From positions 1 through 32,149 of IMG/VR virus record IMGVR_UViG_3300025646_000193: a stretch of 32,149 nt of DNA. One strand, 5' to 3'. The translations under genes were made by a program, and so were the position numbers. Position 1 is the first letter of the stretch; each line of letters opens with the position of its first letter. The notes below the pieces were generated by a model, which did not search any database, was not told the DNA's origin, and worked only from the letters and a program-made list of their open reading frames with translations. This document shows, in pieces, positions 9,501 to 16,381 of the stretch. The DNA is from a virus.

Positions 9501-10945
9501 TACCTCTTGGTAATTTCGTAGCGTTTCCGGCTGAAATTTTAAGAACAAGTGCACATTTAATTGAAATAGGTGCAAGAGAATTAACTAGTAATAATCCATA
9601 TATTAGACAAATGGGAGCTAGAAGATTAGTTGGTGCAGCTTCAGTATTTGGTGGAACAGGTACAATTATTGCAGAAGCAGCAGAAAAAATTACAGGTGTA
9701 TCACCAGAAAAAATGGAAGCATTTCAAAGATCAGTTGCACCGGATTATCAAAAGAACTCTACACTAATTCCTTTAACAGAATCTGATGAGAATGGTAACT
9801 TTAAATATTTTAACTTTTCTTACACTAATCCATATGACTCAATGGTTAGACCTATTAATGCAGTATTGAATGCATACGGTAATGGTACATTAACAAATCA
9901 AAGTGCAAGTAGAATTGTCTACAATGCTTTAATCTATGATACATTAAATGACACACCTGGAGCAATTACAGAATTCATAGCTCCATTTATTTCAGAATCA
10001 ATTGGTGCTGGAGCTGTGGCAGACTTAACTGTTAGAGGTGGTAAAACAAAAGATGGTAGAACTATTTACTACCCACAAGATTCAGCTATGGAAGTAATAG
10101 ATGCTTCACTAGGACATTTATTATCTCAATTAGAACCAGGTGCATCAAGAAGTTCAAGAAGAGTTTGGAAAGGTGTGACTCAAGACTTTACTGATTTTGG
10201 AACAACTTACGATGGTGCAACAGAAATGATTGCATTAATGTCTGGTCTTCGTATTGAACAATCAAAACCTATGGACAGTTTACCTTTTATAGTAACTTCA
10301 TATTCAAAAGATTTAGAAAATATTCAGAAAAAATTCTCAGCAAATATTTACATTCCTAATTTAGATTTAAATGGAAGAATTGGATACATGACAGAATACT
10401 TGGTAGATAACTACGATACTCAAAGTAGAATGTATAGAGTTATTCAAGATATGCAAACAATGGGTGCTGACATTGGTGAAATAGAAGAAAAATTAGATAT
10501 TAGATTAAAAAACAAGAGTAGATTAAATGCATTATTAAATGGAGAATTTATAGCCCCTAATATAAGTGAATCAAGAGTTGAAGGTCTAATTGAACAATTG
10601 TATGAAGAAAACCCTATAAAAGCATCTGAAATAGAAGATCAATTTGATACAGCAATTGATTTGTTTGAAGATATTAGATCTGATTTAGAAGCAATTGAAT
10701 TAGGTGAAGGACCTGAAACTGTTAGAGAATTTATTAATTTTACATTAAATCCACCACCAGGACCAACACAGTCAGTTGATGTAGCTCTTAATTTACCACC
10801 ACTTTCAGGAGCTAATCTAGGACCTGGAAATATTGTTGGAACTCCAGTTAATACTAGTTTATTATCTCAACAACCTTTAGGACAAAGATTTAATCTAACA
10901 ACACAATTAAGTCCTAAAGAAAAAGAGGAATTTTTATTTGGTTAA
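6551..10945 (+). CDS. 1464-aa probable internal virion / ejection protein
   Basis: The largest protein in the window, starting behind a strong AGGAGG. It opens with an acidic segment, then alternating amphipathic and Gly/Ala-rich hydrophobic segments (residues about 35-130 and 190-240), a long helical centre, and a conserved-looking region around residues 970-1100 (LPLGNFVAFPAEILRT, then SYTNPYDSMVRPINAVLNAY) that resembles C-terminal parts of large polyvalent/LPD38-like phage proteins. The end is Pro/Gly-rich and finishes in a charged KEKEEFLFG. No lysozyme or transglycosylase motif was found. Size, location and mixed hydrophobic/helical make-up resemble internal virion or DNA-ejection proteins of short-tailed phages (T7 gp16 is about 1300 aa), by analogy only. 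Confidence 0.7.
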   Translation: MAEEDKGIFGGLFSEPQEEIKPETVGALDYITDIPVGFVKGVSQAVQGLLQMGAMPIDYLADTNLITAIDNIFEKITPETDTSVGDISAVIGQFAIPAGAMVKIANGILKLSKASQIVKLNSLPTIGAKGAELAKRAGYYGSIGGITDFAVSTPGDLTTLSETLGFGEAYKGDELEGSAKAAEFFKEKIRFGAEGAVLGGGITAALPVAGTVGMKYGLIPAGKATAYVGGKALRAIDYTVFNPLSKVIGSETVGAGAKTTAEFLGNQTTALRKKLNIPDPKEWKFYDSSPNAPLQERLLKRLDNIKNAFKSDGPLSISQAEDLRKYENLVQKDEKTLVKLMNGIDKQFKEIAKGADILELPKYLQTAKLKYPKPITAVDDAIYLKNNDALYDYIQAQRVGQRIDGRTVYKDSEEALKFLDKLPKNVQNNAKELKRRINDLGLQYGRLLSENTDQALKDLGATIVSNGGAYLKQVFSVMKNKAYEFDPTKVAKARDFFIKTTIPKIENQTPEIITDLMKSKNITRQEAIELSADNTMAQLKKSLIESNRSPETLFKLIADTFKIDKKGVLLDVAQKTIKEGKDVGVFTSEGKLIKAGGDLPTIMKRVMDDEGLEKVTGAFLEPLKDYRAAVTDTFLQTAKQVHKKNFFDKFADNALANGYAFRSVQDAINKGVPNANNLTSVTADLAPGSKTFDLFESKLFKEGISRDGTKQTGLYTTPEIANAVKGTEEYLTRMYDIPLYSALMSVKAAGQIGKTVFSPMTQLRNVSTASFFALASGLIGGRVSLTDAFKLMADDIFPGKFVSAADVAKKMEDRIARGVVDQNIEVNEIKTVLEKAKNGKFTLSALMESPIVKKAFDLYQGGDNVWKIYADDFYQDALTTAFKHTTKKDIQGDAVIRDNIIDWYRTVGKQDDVVADLVKANDEIAKIDDALKTADNANKQSLLNQKENLVQNFKDIKDISAYLVTNTIPTYSKVPAIIKNIRNLPLGNFVAFPAEILRTSAHLIEIGARELTSNNPYIRQMGARRLVGAASVFGGTGTIIAEAAEKITGVSPEKMEAFQRSVAPDYQKNSTLIPLTESDENGNFKYFNFSYTNPYDSMVRPINAVLNAYGNGTLTNQSASRIVYNALIYDTLNDTPGAITEFIAPFISESIGAGAVADLTVRGGKTKDGRTIYYPQDSAMEVIDASLGHLLSQLEPGASRSSRRVWKGVTQDFTDFGTTYDGATEMIALMSGLRIEQSKPMDSLPFIVTSYSKDLENIQKKFSANIYIPNLDLNGRIGYMTEYLVDNYDTQSRMYRVIQDMQTMGADIGEIEEKLDIRLKNKSRLNALLNGEFIAPNISESRVEGLIEQLYEENPIKASEIEDQFDTAIDLFEDIRSDLEAIELGEGPETVREFINFTLNPPPGPTQSVDVALNLPPLSGANLGPGNIVGTPVNTSLLSQQPLGQRFNLTTQLSPKEKEEFLFG

Positions 10946-10947
10946 TT

Positions 10948-11694
10948 ATGATTGACAAAGAAGCATATAGAAAAAATTTTCAAGGTGGTGGCGCTGATAT
11001 GGGTGCTCCAGATAAAGCACAAGACAGAGCTGATAAAGGTTATGGAAATACGAGTGGACCACAAGATAAAGGTAGTCCAGAACAAAATAGAAATCAAAGA
11101 GACATAGTTGCAAATCAAGGACCTGACTATGAAAAAATAGATTATGTAGGTGACACTATATTTGGTCCTACACAAAAATACTCAGGTGATGGTTTCTTTT
11201 CTGGATATAGAAATTTAGATGCACAAGGTCAACCTTTAATGGGACTGGCTTATGTTGGTGATAGACTACAAAGTATGCTTACTCCAAGTAATATAATGGG
11301 TGGTATATTAGGATTAATTAATCCATTAGCTGGATTAGCTTTTAGAGGGGCAAATTATTTAAGACAAGAAATTCCTGAAACATTTAATCAATTTAAAAGC
11401 TCTAATACATTAGAAGAATTTAGAGATAAAGTTAGAGGCTATGGTAGAACTATGCCGGTAGTATCACCTACACCAATGTATGGTGGTATTGAAAGTTTAG
11501 GTGTTTCTCCAATTCAAGGTGTCATGCAGGTAGCTGATTTAACTGAAAAACAGAAAAAATTGTTAGATCAAAGAAGAGGTATGTATCCTGATATTTTAGG
11601 AGATCAAGAAATGTTAGATAATATTTCATCAGAAAATGATCCAAATAGTCCAGCAACCATAGATGATATACGAAGGTATTACGGGATAGTATAA
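10948..11694 (+). CDS. Hypothetical virion-block protein
   Basis: A 248-aa protein of unknown function. The first 60 residues are Gly/Asp/Gln-rich and probably disordered (FQGGGADMGAPDKAQD, DKGSPEQNRNQRD); GSPEQN recurs in the 785-aa GGR protein. A hydrophobic segment near residues 113-135 (IMGGILGLINPLAGLAFRG) could be a membrane-active helix. It starts two bases after the 1464-aa gene and overlaps the next gene by TAATG, so it belongs to the late block and may be a small partner of the ejection apparatus (inference). Confidence 0.7.
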   Translation: MIDKEAYRKNFQGGGADMGAPDKAQDRADKGYGNTSGPQDKGSPEQNRNQRDIVANQGPDYEKIDYVGDTIFGPTQKYSGDGFFSGYRNLDAQGQPLMGLAYVGDRLQSMLTPSNIMGGILGLINPLAGLAFRGANYLRQEIPETFNQFKSSNTLEEFRDKVRGYGRTMPVVSPTPMYGGIESLGVSPIQGVMQVADLTEKQKKLLDQRRGMYPDILGDQEMLDNISSENDPNSPATIDDIRRYYGIV

Positions 11695-11945
11695 TGGCAA
11701 AACGTAAACCTGAAACATTGGATGGAATAATACAAGACTTATATGGTCATGTAACAGGTTTACAAAAAGACATTATAATAATCCGGGACAATCATCTCAA
11801 GCATATGCATGATGATATTGACAAACTCGATAAGAAAGTAGATAAGATCGAAACTAAAACAGATCAATTATTATATTGGATAATTGGTGGAGCTTTTACA
11901 ACTATATTAGCTTTAACAGGTCTGTTTAATTTATTCTTAAAATAA
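11694..11945 (+). CDS. XhlA-like holin-type membrane protein
   Basis: An 83-aa protein with the layout of the XhlA (haemolysin) family: a soluble coiled-coil N-terminal part (residues 5-58, heptad-like ...DDIDKLDKKVDKIETKTDQ) followed by one C-terminal transmembrane helix (about residues 60-82, YWIIGGAFTTILALTGLFNLF). Proteins of this shape assist holin/endolysin lysis in several phages. Coupled by TAATG to the upstream virion gene and 13 bases before the SpeD-like gene. The M15 endolysin lies 11 kb downstream, so if this is a lysis protein the lysis functions are split; it could instead be a virion-associated membrane protein. Confidence 0.65.
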   Translation: MAKRKPETLDGIIQDLYGHVTGLQKDIIIIRDNHLKHMHDDIDKLDKKVDKIETKTDQLLYWIIGGAFTTILALTGLFNLFLK

Positions 11946-11958
11946 GAAAGGTTTATAT

Positions 11959-12339
11959 ATGGAAAATAGTTTGTTGGTACATAAACACCTTATTGTTAGA
12001 GCAGAAATAAATAATCCACCAGTAGAAGAAAATTATTTAAAGAGCTGGTTAAATAATTTTATCATGGATATAAATATGAAAATATTTATGGGTCCATATG
12101 TAAAGTATTGTACTATGCCAGGTAACAGAGGTATTACCGCTGTTGCAATTATTGAAACCTCACATATTGCAATGCATATATGGGATGAAGTTAAACCTGC
12201 ATTAATGCAGTTTGATGTATATTCTTGTGGTGAATTTGATCCAGAAAAAATATGTAAGAAAATACAGGAAGATTTTAAAACCAGTAAAATAGAATATAAG
12301 TTCTTGAATCGCGAAACAGGACTTGTAGATTTAAAATAA
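11959..12339 (+). CDS. speD-like: SpeD-like pyruvoyl-dependent decarboxylase (AdoMetDC family)
   Basis: A 126-aa protein matching the bacterial/archaeal S-adenosylmethionine decarboxylase proenzyme family along its length. Visible motifs: KHLIVRAE at the start, GITAVAIIETSHIAMHIWDE (residues 58-77) and FDVYSCGEF (85-93). By alignment to the Thermotoga enzyme, Ser68 is the self-cleavage residue that becomes the pyruvoyl cofactor, His73 the processing histidine and Cys90 the catalytic cysteine, so processing residues are present. The residue before the serine is Thr rather than the usual Glu, and two extra residues separate His73 from Cys90. The family makes decarboxylated AdoMet for spermidine; phage relatives are known that instead decarboxylate ornithine or arginine, so substrate is open. 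Behind AAGAAAGG. Confidence 0.85.
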   Translation: MENSLLVHKHLIVRAEINNPPVEENYLKSWLNNFIMDINMKIFMGPYVKYCTMPGNRGITAVAIIETSHIAMHIWDEVKPALMQFDVYSCGEFDPEKICKKIQEDFKTSKIEYKFLNRETGLVDLK

Positions 12340-12406
12340 ATAATTATATTAACCTTAGGTCGCTTTAGGAGGGCCTATACAATAACTGTCTAACAAGGAG
12401 GTTAAT
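12340..12406 (+). promoter_or_regulatory. Leader before Hsp20 with possible -10 element
   Basis: The 67-base gap contains TACAAT at 12378-12383 (five of six bases of the sigma70 -10) and GGAGG at 12368-12372, but no good -35 at the expected distance. CCTTAGG is a small palindrome at 12353-12359. A separate Hsp20 promoter is possible, not proven. Confidence 0.3.
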
Positions 12407-12805
12407 ATGACAAATATAAGTACATTCCTAAATAACGCAATCGGTTTTGAAGACATGTTTGATAGATTTGACTATCTTACATCAATCAATTCTGGTTTTC
12501 CACACTACAATATAAGAAAGGCTTCCGAAGGTAAGTATATTATCGAACTTGCTTTAGCAGGATATAAAAAAGATGAAGTATCTGTTGAAGTAAAAGATGG
12601 TGTACTAATCATAGAAGGTAAATCAAAAGAAGATCTTTCTAATTATGTTCATCAAGGTATTGCTAAAAGATCTTTTAAAAGACAATTTCAATTAGCAGAT
12701 TATGTTGAATGTAAAGGTGGTAAACTACAAGATGGTATGCTCAATGTTGAGTTAGAGTATAATCCACCAGAATCTAAAAAACCTAAAAAAATATCGATTG
12801 ATTAA
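12407..12805 (+). CDS. Small heat shock protein, Hsp20/alpha-crystallin family
   Basis: A 132-aa ATP-independent chaperone of the IbpA/Hsp20 type, which holds unfolding proteins for later refolding. It has an N-terminal arm (FLNNAIGFEDMFDRFDYL), an alpha-crystallin domain with PHYNIRK, IELALAGYKKDEVSVEV, GVLIIEGKSKED and IAKRSFKRQFQLADYV, and the conserved GMLNVELEY near the end. Length is normal for the family. The start follows a very strong AAGGAGG at 12394-12400, suggesting heavy translation. Hsp20 genes are common in marine phages, where a role in capsid or tail assembly has been proposed. The last bases overlap the 3' end of the opposing helicase gene. Confidence 0.92.
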   Translation: MTNISTFLNNAIGFEDMFDRFDYLTSINSGFPHYNIRKASEGKYIIELALAGYKKDEVSVEVKDGVLIIEGKSKEDLSNYVHQGIAKRSFKRQFQLADYVECKGGKLQDGMLNVELEYNPPESKKPKKISID

Positions 12806-14238
12806 ATCCAATCTTTAAGTTCATCGCCAGTTATTTTACTGGCGATGTTCATTTTATTTTTCAAAGCTTTTACAATTTTTTCATCAACAGTATCTTCTGC
12901 AATAATATCTATGTAAGTCATTTTTCTAGTTTGACCTGCACGATTTATTCTAGCCTCTGATTGTATTCTTTTTTCATAATCATAACCGTTAGCATAATAA
13001 ATCATTGTGTTAGCACCTGTTAAGGTAATACCATAACCACCCGTTTGTGGTGTACCAATAATAAATCTAACAGGACTATTTGGATCTTGAATTTCTTTAA
13101 TGGCTTTTTGTCTATCTTCATTTGAAGTATCACCATAATAAGTTACATAAGAATCTGCACCAAAGTTTTTTTCTACTGCATTGATAATAGCAGAAATGTC
13201 ATGTCTATAGTGGGCCCATATAACTGCTTTGTTTTCTATTTCAGAAAGTATATCTACTAATGCATCTAGTCTTTCATTTTTAATTTCTTTAATAGTACCA
13301 TCATCAGAAGTAAAATGACCACAAGTAATTTGATGGAGTCTCATTAACTGAACCATTGCAGATTGAGTTGTCATTTGTTTTCCATCTAACTCAGCCAATG
13401 CTAATATCTTCATTTGCTGATATAATTTCTTTTGTTCAGGACTTAATTGAATTACTCGTTTGGTGTAAACATAGTCAGGTAAATCTAAACAATCTTCTTT
13501 TAAACAACGATATGAAAATGGTTCTAACTTTTGGGATAACTCTCCAAGATTTCTGTAACCTACAACTACCTGTACGGATCTACCACCAAAATTAGCTGAT
13601 CTCATTATTGCATATCTAGTTCTAAATGCATAATAAGAACCATAGTCTAATAAGTATTCATCTAAAAATTCACATTGTTTATATAAATCTAATGGTGATT
13701 TAGTTACAGGTGATCCAGTTAATATTCGTCTATATTTAGCATACTTACCAAGTGCTACAATATTTTTAGTTCTTTTAGCCTCAGGATTTTTAATAGTAGT
13801 AGATTCATCAATCGCCATTAATGTGTTATGGCAACTCATAAATTTAGCTGCGAAATCTAATCCTTTTTTAGTAGAGAATGCTTCAACATTCATAACTAGA
13901 ATATGAAGTTTTTCACTAGACTTAAATAATTTATTAAGTTCAGTTTGTTGTTTTTGATTAATCATGGCTTTCCATAACACTACATCTTTTTCAATATGGT
14001 CTGCCATGTGTACAGGTATTTCTGTATCATACCAGTTTTGGTAAACACCTTTAGGTGCTATAATTAATGCACCATTAATTTTACCTTTGTCATACAACAT
14101 AGAAATGTTATCGATAAGAACTTTAGATTTACCAGTTCCCATTTCCATAAAGTATGCAAATACTTCTTTATTCCAAGATTTTTCTAACGCAGTTATTTGA
14201 TGCGCATACGGTTTAGTTTTAAATTTATAATTTATCAT
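12802..14238 (-). CDS. SNF2-like superfamily 2 helicase/ATPase
   Basis: A 478-aa DNA-dependent ATPase of the SF2 class. Motifs in order: Q-like YAHQITALEK, Walker A MGTGKS (residues 33-38), motif Ia-like LIIAPKGVYQNW, Walker B IDES (143-146), motif III LTGSPV, then in the second RecA domain QTGGYGITLTGAN and QSEARINRAGQ (motifs V and VI). The DES rather than DEAH box and the arrangement match SNF2/phage helicases used in replication or recombination. It is the only minus-strand gene between 1 and 24 kb. Upstream is a divergent promoter region with a good minus-strand -35/-10. No strong Shine-Dalgarno precedes the start. Its 3' end contains the terminator of the opposite block. Confidence 0.88.
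   Translation of the reverse strand: MINYKFKTKPYAHQITALEKSWNKEVFAYFMEMGTGKSKVLIDNISMLYDKGKINGALIIAPKGVYQNWYDTEIPVHMADHIEKDVVLWKAMINQKQQTELNKLFKSSEKLHILVMNVEAFSTKKGLDFAAKFMSCHNTLMAIDESTTIKNPEAKRTKNIVALGKYAKYRRILTGSPVTKSPLDLYKQCEFLDEYLLDYGSYYAFRTRYAIMRSANFGGRSVQVVVGYRNLGELSQKLEPFSYRCLKEDCLDLPDYVYTKRVIQLSPEQKKLYQQMKILALAELDGKQMTTQSAMVQLMRLHQITCGHFTSDDGTIKEIKNERLDALVDILSEIENKAVIWAHYRHDISAIINAVEKNFGADSYVTYYGDTSNEDRQKAIKEIQDPNSPVRFIIGTPQTGGYGITLTGANTMIYYANGYDYEKRIQSEARINRAGQTRKMTYIDIIAEDTVDEKIVKALKNKMNIASKITGDELKDWI
12822..12847 (+). terminator. Intrinsic terminator for the + strand block, inside the opposing helicase gene
   Basis: CATCGCCAGT and ACTGGCGATG form a perfect 10-bp stem with a 6-base loop (TATTTT), followed on the + strand by a T-rich tail (TTCATTTTATTTTTC). 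It lies 17 bases after the Hsp20 stop and within the last codons of the minus-strand helicase. It should end rightward transcription from the late block; in the minus direction it is coding sequence with no T-run. Confidence 0.7.
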
Positions 14239-14248
14239 AATTTATTTA

Positions 14249-14276
14249 TTGTCTTTCTATTGACAATCTATATAAT
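14249..14276 (+). promoter_or_regulatory. Sigma70-type promoter for the replication block
   Basis: TTGTCT (14249-14254) and a perfect TATAAT (14271-14276) are separated by 16 bases, predicting a start near 14283 and a short leader to the ATG at 14317. The -10 shares bases with that of the leftward helicase promoter, so use of the two is probably competitive. Confidence 0.55.
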
Positions 14277-14296
14277 AAAAGCTATTTACTTGTCAA
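14269..14296 (-). promoter_or_regulatory. Sigma70-type promoter for the helicase
   Basis: On the minus strand, TTGACA (14296 to 14291) is a perfect -35, followed after 16 bases by TATATA (14274 to 14269). Predicted transcript start near 14262, about 24 bases before the ATG at 14238. It overlaps the rightward promoter. Confidence 0.6.
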
Positions 14297-14316
14297 CCTC
14301 GAAAGTAAAAATAATT

Positions 14317-14676
14317 ATGAGTGAATCTACAGTTTATATTATTCAAGAATTACCTGGGACTAGATCTGGTAATCCTAAATTTAATATTATGGGTGCGCAA
14401 AAATATGGCAAGCTTGTCACATTGTTGCCTGAATTTAGCCAAATTATTCTGTCACCTGGTCCTTTAATTTTTAAGTTAAGAAAACTTTTAAAAAATTATA
14501 CTGATAAAGATTACTTGTTATTAACAGGTGATCCAGCTATAATAGGTGTAGCGTGTTCTATTGCCGCAGATATTACTGGAGGTAAATATAACCTCTTGAA
14601 ATGGGATCGACAAGAACATACATACTACCCAGTAGAAATAAATTTATACGAAAAAGGAAACATAGATGACGGATAA
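14317..14676 (+). CDS. Hypothetical protein at head of replication block
   Basis: A 119-aa protein of unknown function. I start it at ATG 14317 rather than the upstream in-frame ATG at 14197, because the longer form would run antisense over the helicase start and over both promoters. The sequence alternates strands and helices (STVYIIQELPGTRSG, FSQIILSPGPLIF, YLLLTGDPAIIGVACSIAADI) and looks compact and soluble. Its end overlaps the next gene by 11 bases. Confidence 0.65.
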   Translation: MSESTVYIIQELPGTRSGNPKFNIMGAQKYGKLVTLLPEFSQIILSPGPLIFKLRKLLKNYTDKDYLLLTGDPAIIGVACSIAADITGGKYNLLKWDRQEHTYYPVEINLYEKGNIDDG

Positions 14677-14980
14677 AGAACGATGGGAGATACAGAACAG
14701 ACTGTATCGTATGAAAGCAAGAAAGTTAGAATTAGAAAATTATATAAAAGTAACTAAGAAAGATATACAATTCATAAAAAATTTTAATTTGTTTGAAAGA
14801 GACAAAGACATTAAATTTTTAAGTTATATTTTAGGAGTTGTATTTATTTTTATTTTACATCTTGACAAAGTTTTTGATTTTTACTATATAAAATACAGAG
14901 CTTTTAAAATAATTAAAAGCACTAAGAAAGAAATAATAACTTTAACTAAGGAGATACAATACTATGAGTATAAACTTTGA
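14666..14980 (+). CDS. Small membrane/coiled-coil protein
   Basis: A 104-aa, Lys-rich protein with charged helical ends (MTDKERWEIQNRLYRMKARKL; IIKSTKKEIITLTKEIQYYEYKL) around one probable hydrophobic segment near residues 50-66 (FLSYILGVVFIFILHL). The layout is coiled coil - membrane or buried helix - coiled coil. It overlaps both neighbours (11 and 17 bases), a sign of translational coupling. No family recognised. Confidence 0.6.
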   Translation: MTDKERWEIQNRLYRMKARKLELENYIKVTKKDIQFIKNFNLFERDKDIKFLSYILGVVFIFILHLDKVFDFYYIKYRAFKIIKSTKKEIITLTKEIQYYEYKL

Positions 14981-15512
14981 GGCAGATCAAACTGAATCAA
15001 TAACTCAAACTAATGATGCTAAAACTTTAGCTGATCAGATAATTAAGTTAAGAGATTTAGAAGATAAAATAAAAGTTGCTGAAGATAATTTAAAAAATTT
15101 AAAGCAACAAGCTGATGCTCTTTCAGGTGAAGTCATTCCTACAATGATGACTGAAATGAATATTAGTACAATGAAATTAGCAGACGGATCAGCAGTAGAA
15201 GTAAAACCCGTCTACGGTGCTTCCATTTCTATAGCAAAGAAAGAAGAAGCATATCAATGGCTTCGTGATAACGGCCTGGGTGATCTTATTAAAAATGAGG
15301 TTACTGTTTCCTTTGGTCGTAACGAGGATAACAAGGCAATTGCTTATGCAAACCTTGCACAAGGTCAAGGATTTCAACCTACCCAGAAATTAAAGGTTGA
15401 ACCTATGACACTTAAAGCCCTAGTCAGAGAGCGTCTCGAATCTGGGCAAGAGATGCCCTCTGAACTATTTAATGTGTTTGCAGGAAACAAAACCAAAATA
15501 ACCCGTGCATAA
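14964..15512 (+). CDS. Hypothetical coiled-coil protein of replication block
   Basis: A 182-aa acidic protein behind AAGGAG. Residues 17-57 form a predicted coiled coil (LRDLEDKIKVAEDNLKNLKQQADAL); residues 75-125 are compact (STMKLADGSAVEVKPVYGAS, EEAYQWLRDNGLGDLIKNEV); the C-terminus has LKALVRERLESGQEMPSELFNVF, a helix-turn-helix-like element I recall from other phage proteins upstream of ssDNA-binding candidates. Location just before the candidate SSB and primase suggests a role in replication or recombination; no catalytic motif is seen. Confidence 0.65.
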   Translation: MSINFEADQTESITQTNDAKTLADQIIKLRDLEDKIKVAEDNLKNLKQQADALSGEVIPTMMTEMNISTMKLADGSAVEVKPVYGASISIAKKEEAYQWLRDNGLGDLIKNEVTVSFGRNEDNKAIAYANLAQGQGFQPTQKLKVEPMTLKALVRERLESGQEMPSELFNVFAGNKTKITRA

Positions 15513-15525
15513 AGGAGTAATAAAT

Positions 15526-16332
15526 ATGCCACAAGAACAACTAAACAAGAAACAAGAACCAAACACAGCTATAACTGAAAAAGTTGCTGCTGGTGCATTA
15601 TCTGTCAATATGTTTGAAGCTGATGCAAACCAAGGAGTAGGTAATCTAACTCAAGAAGATTTAGCATTACCCTTCTTAAAAATACTCGGACAATTGTCTC
15701 CAGAAGTAAATAAAAGAGATGGTAAATATGTTCAAGGTGCAGAACCTGGAATGATTTACAACTCTGTTACAGGAGAATTGTTTGATGGTGTTGAAGGAGT
15801 AGAAGTCATTCCTTGTCATTACAAATTAGAATATATTGAATGGCAAGATAGAGGCGAAGGCTCTGGAGCTCCAGTCGCTATACATCCATCTTCTAGTGAT
15901 ATTATGTCTAAAACAACTAGAGATGCTTCGTATAAAGATAGATTACCAAATGGTAATTATATCGAAAAGACTGCTTCTCATTTTGTAATAGTCAATTCTA
16001 AATCACCATCTACTGCTTTGATTGCCATGAAATCAACACAGTTAAAGATTAGTAGAAAGTGGAATAGTATGATGGCTAGTGTGAAAATGAAAGGTAAGAA
16101 CGGTATGTTTACACCGGCTTCTTTCAGTCATACTTACAAACTAAGAACTACTCAAATGTCTAATGACAAAGGAACTTGGTTTGGTTGGGAAGTTAGTAAG
16201 ATTGGTCCAGTGCAGGATGCTGCATTATATCAACAAGCTAAAAACTTCTCTGAAAATATTTCAAAAGGTGATGTGAAAGTTAAACATGGCGAATCTAATG
16301 GATCCGCTCAAAAAGAAGAATCTAACTTTTAA
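15526..16332 (+). CDS. Candidate ssDNA-binding protein
   Basis: A 268-aa protein. ATG 15526 is chosen because AAAGGAG lies at 15511-15517; the in-frame upstream start at 15505 would add seven residues over that site. After a flexible Gln/Ala N-terminus comes a beta-rich region (LPFLKILGQLSPEVN, EGVEVIPCHYKLEYIEW, ASHFVIVNSK, STQLKISRKWNSMMASVKM) and then a hydrophilic tail ending QKEESNF. A charged tail with terminal Phe is reminiscent of phage and bacterial SSBs (T7 gp2.5 ends in Phe), and the primase just downstream also ends ESNF. The SSB role is inference from this tail and the position between replication genes. Confidence 0.6.
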   Translation: MPQEQLNKKQEPNTAITEKVAAGALSVNMFEADANQGVGNLTQEDLALPFLKILGQLSPEVNKRDGKYVQGAEPGMIYNSVTGELFDGVEGVEVIPCHYKLEYIEWQDRGEGSGAPVAIHPSSSDIMSKTTRDASYKDRLPNGNYIEKTASHFVIVNSKSPSTALIAMKSTQLKISRKWNSMMASVKMKGKNGMFTPASFSHTYKLRTTQMSNDKGTWFGWEVSKIGPVQDAALYQQAKNFSENISKGDVKVKHGESNGSAQKEESNF

Positions 16333-16340
16333 TTACTTTA

Positions 16341-16366
16341 TGTGTGGGCGAGCAATCGCCCACACA
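16341..16366. other. Intercistronic hairpin with GCAA tetraloop
   Basis: TGTGTGGGCGA and TCGCCCACACA form a perfect 11-bp stem capped by GCAA, a GNRA tetraloop. It follows the candidate SSB stop by 8 bases and precedes the primase start by 15. No T-run follows on either strand, so it is more likely an mRNA processing/stability element or attenuator than a full terminator. Its GGGCGA-GNAA-TCGCCC core recurs at 31282-31297. Confidence 0.75.
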
Positions 16367-16381
16367 AACTAGAGACAGTTT

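Noticed and set aside
14260-14276. TTGACA followed by TATAAT on the + strand
   Set aside because: The two elements are only 5 bases apart, far too close for one sigma70 promoter; TATAAT instead pairs with TTGTCT at 14249.
14197-14316. Upstream extension of the hypothetical gene at 14317
   Set aside because: The extra 40 residues would be translated across the helicase start and both divergent promoters; hydrophobic composition reflects AT-rich promoter DNA.
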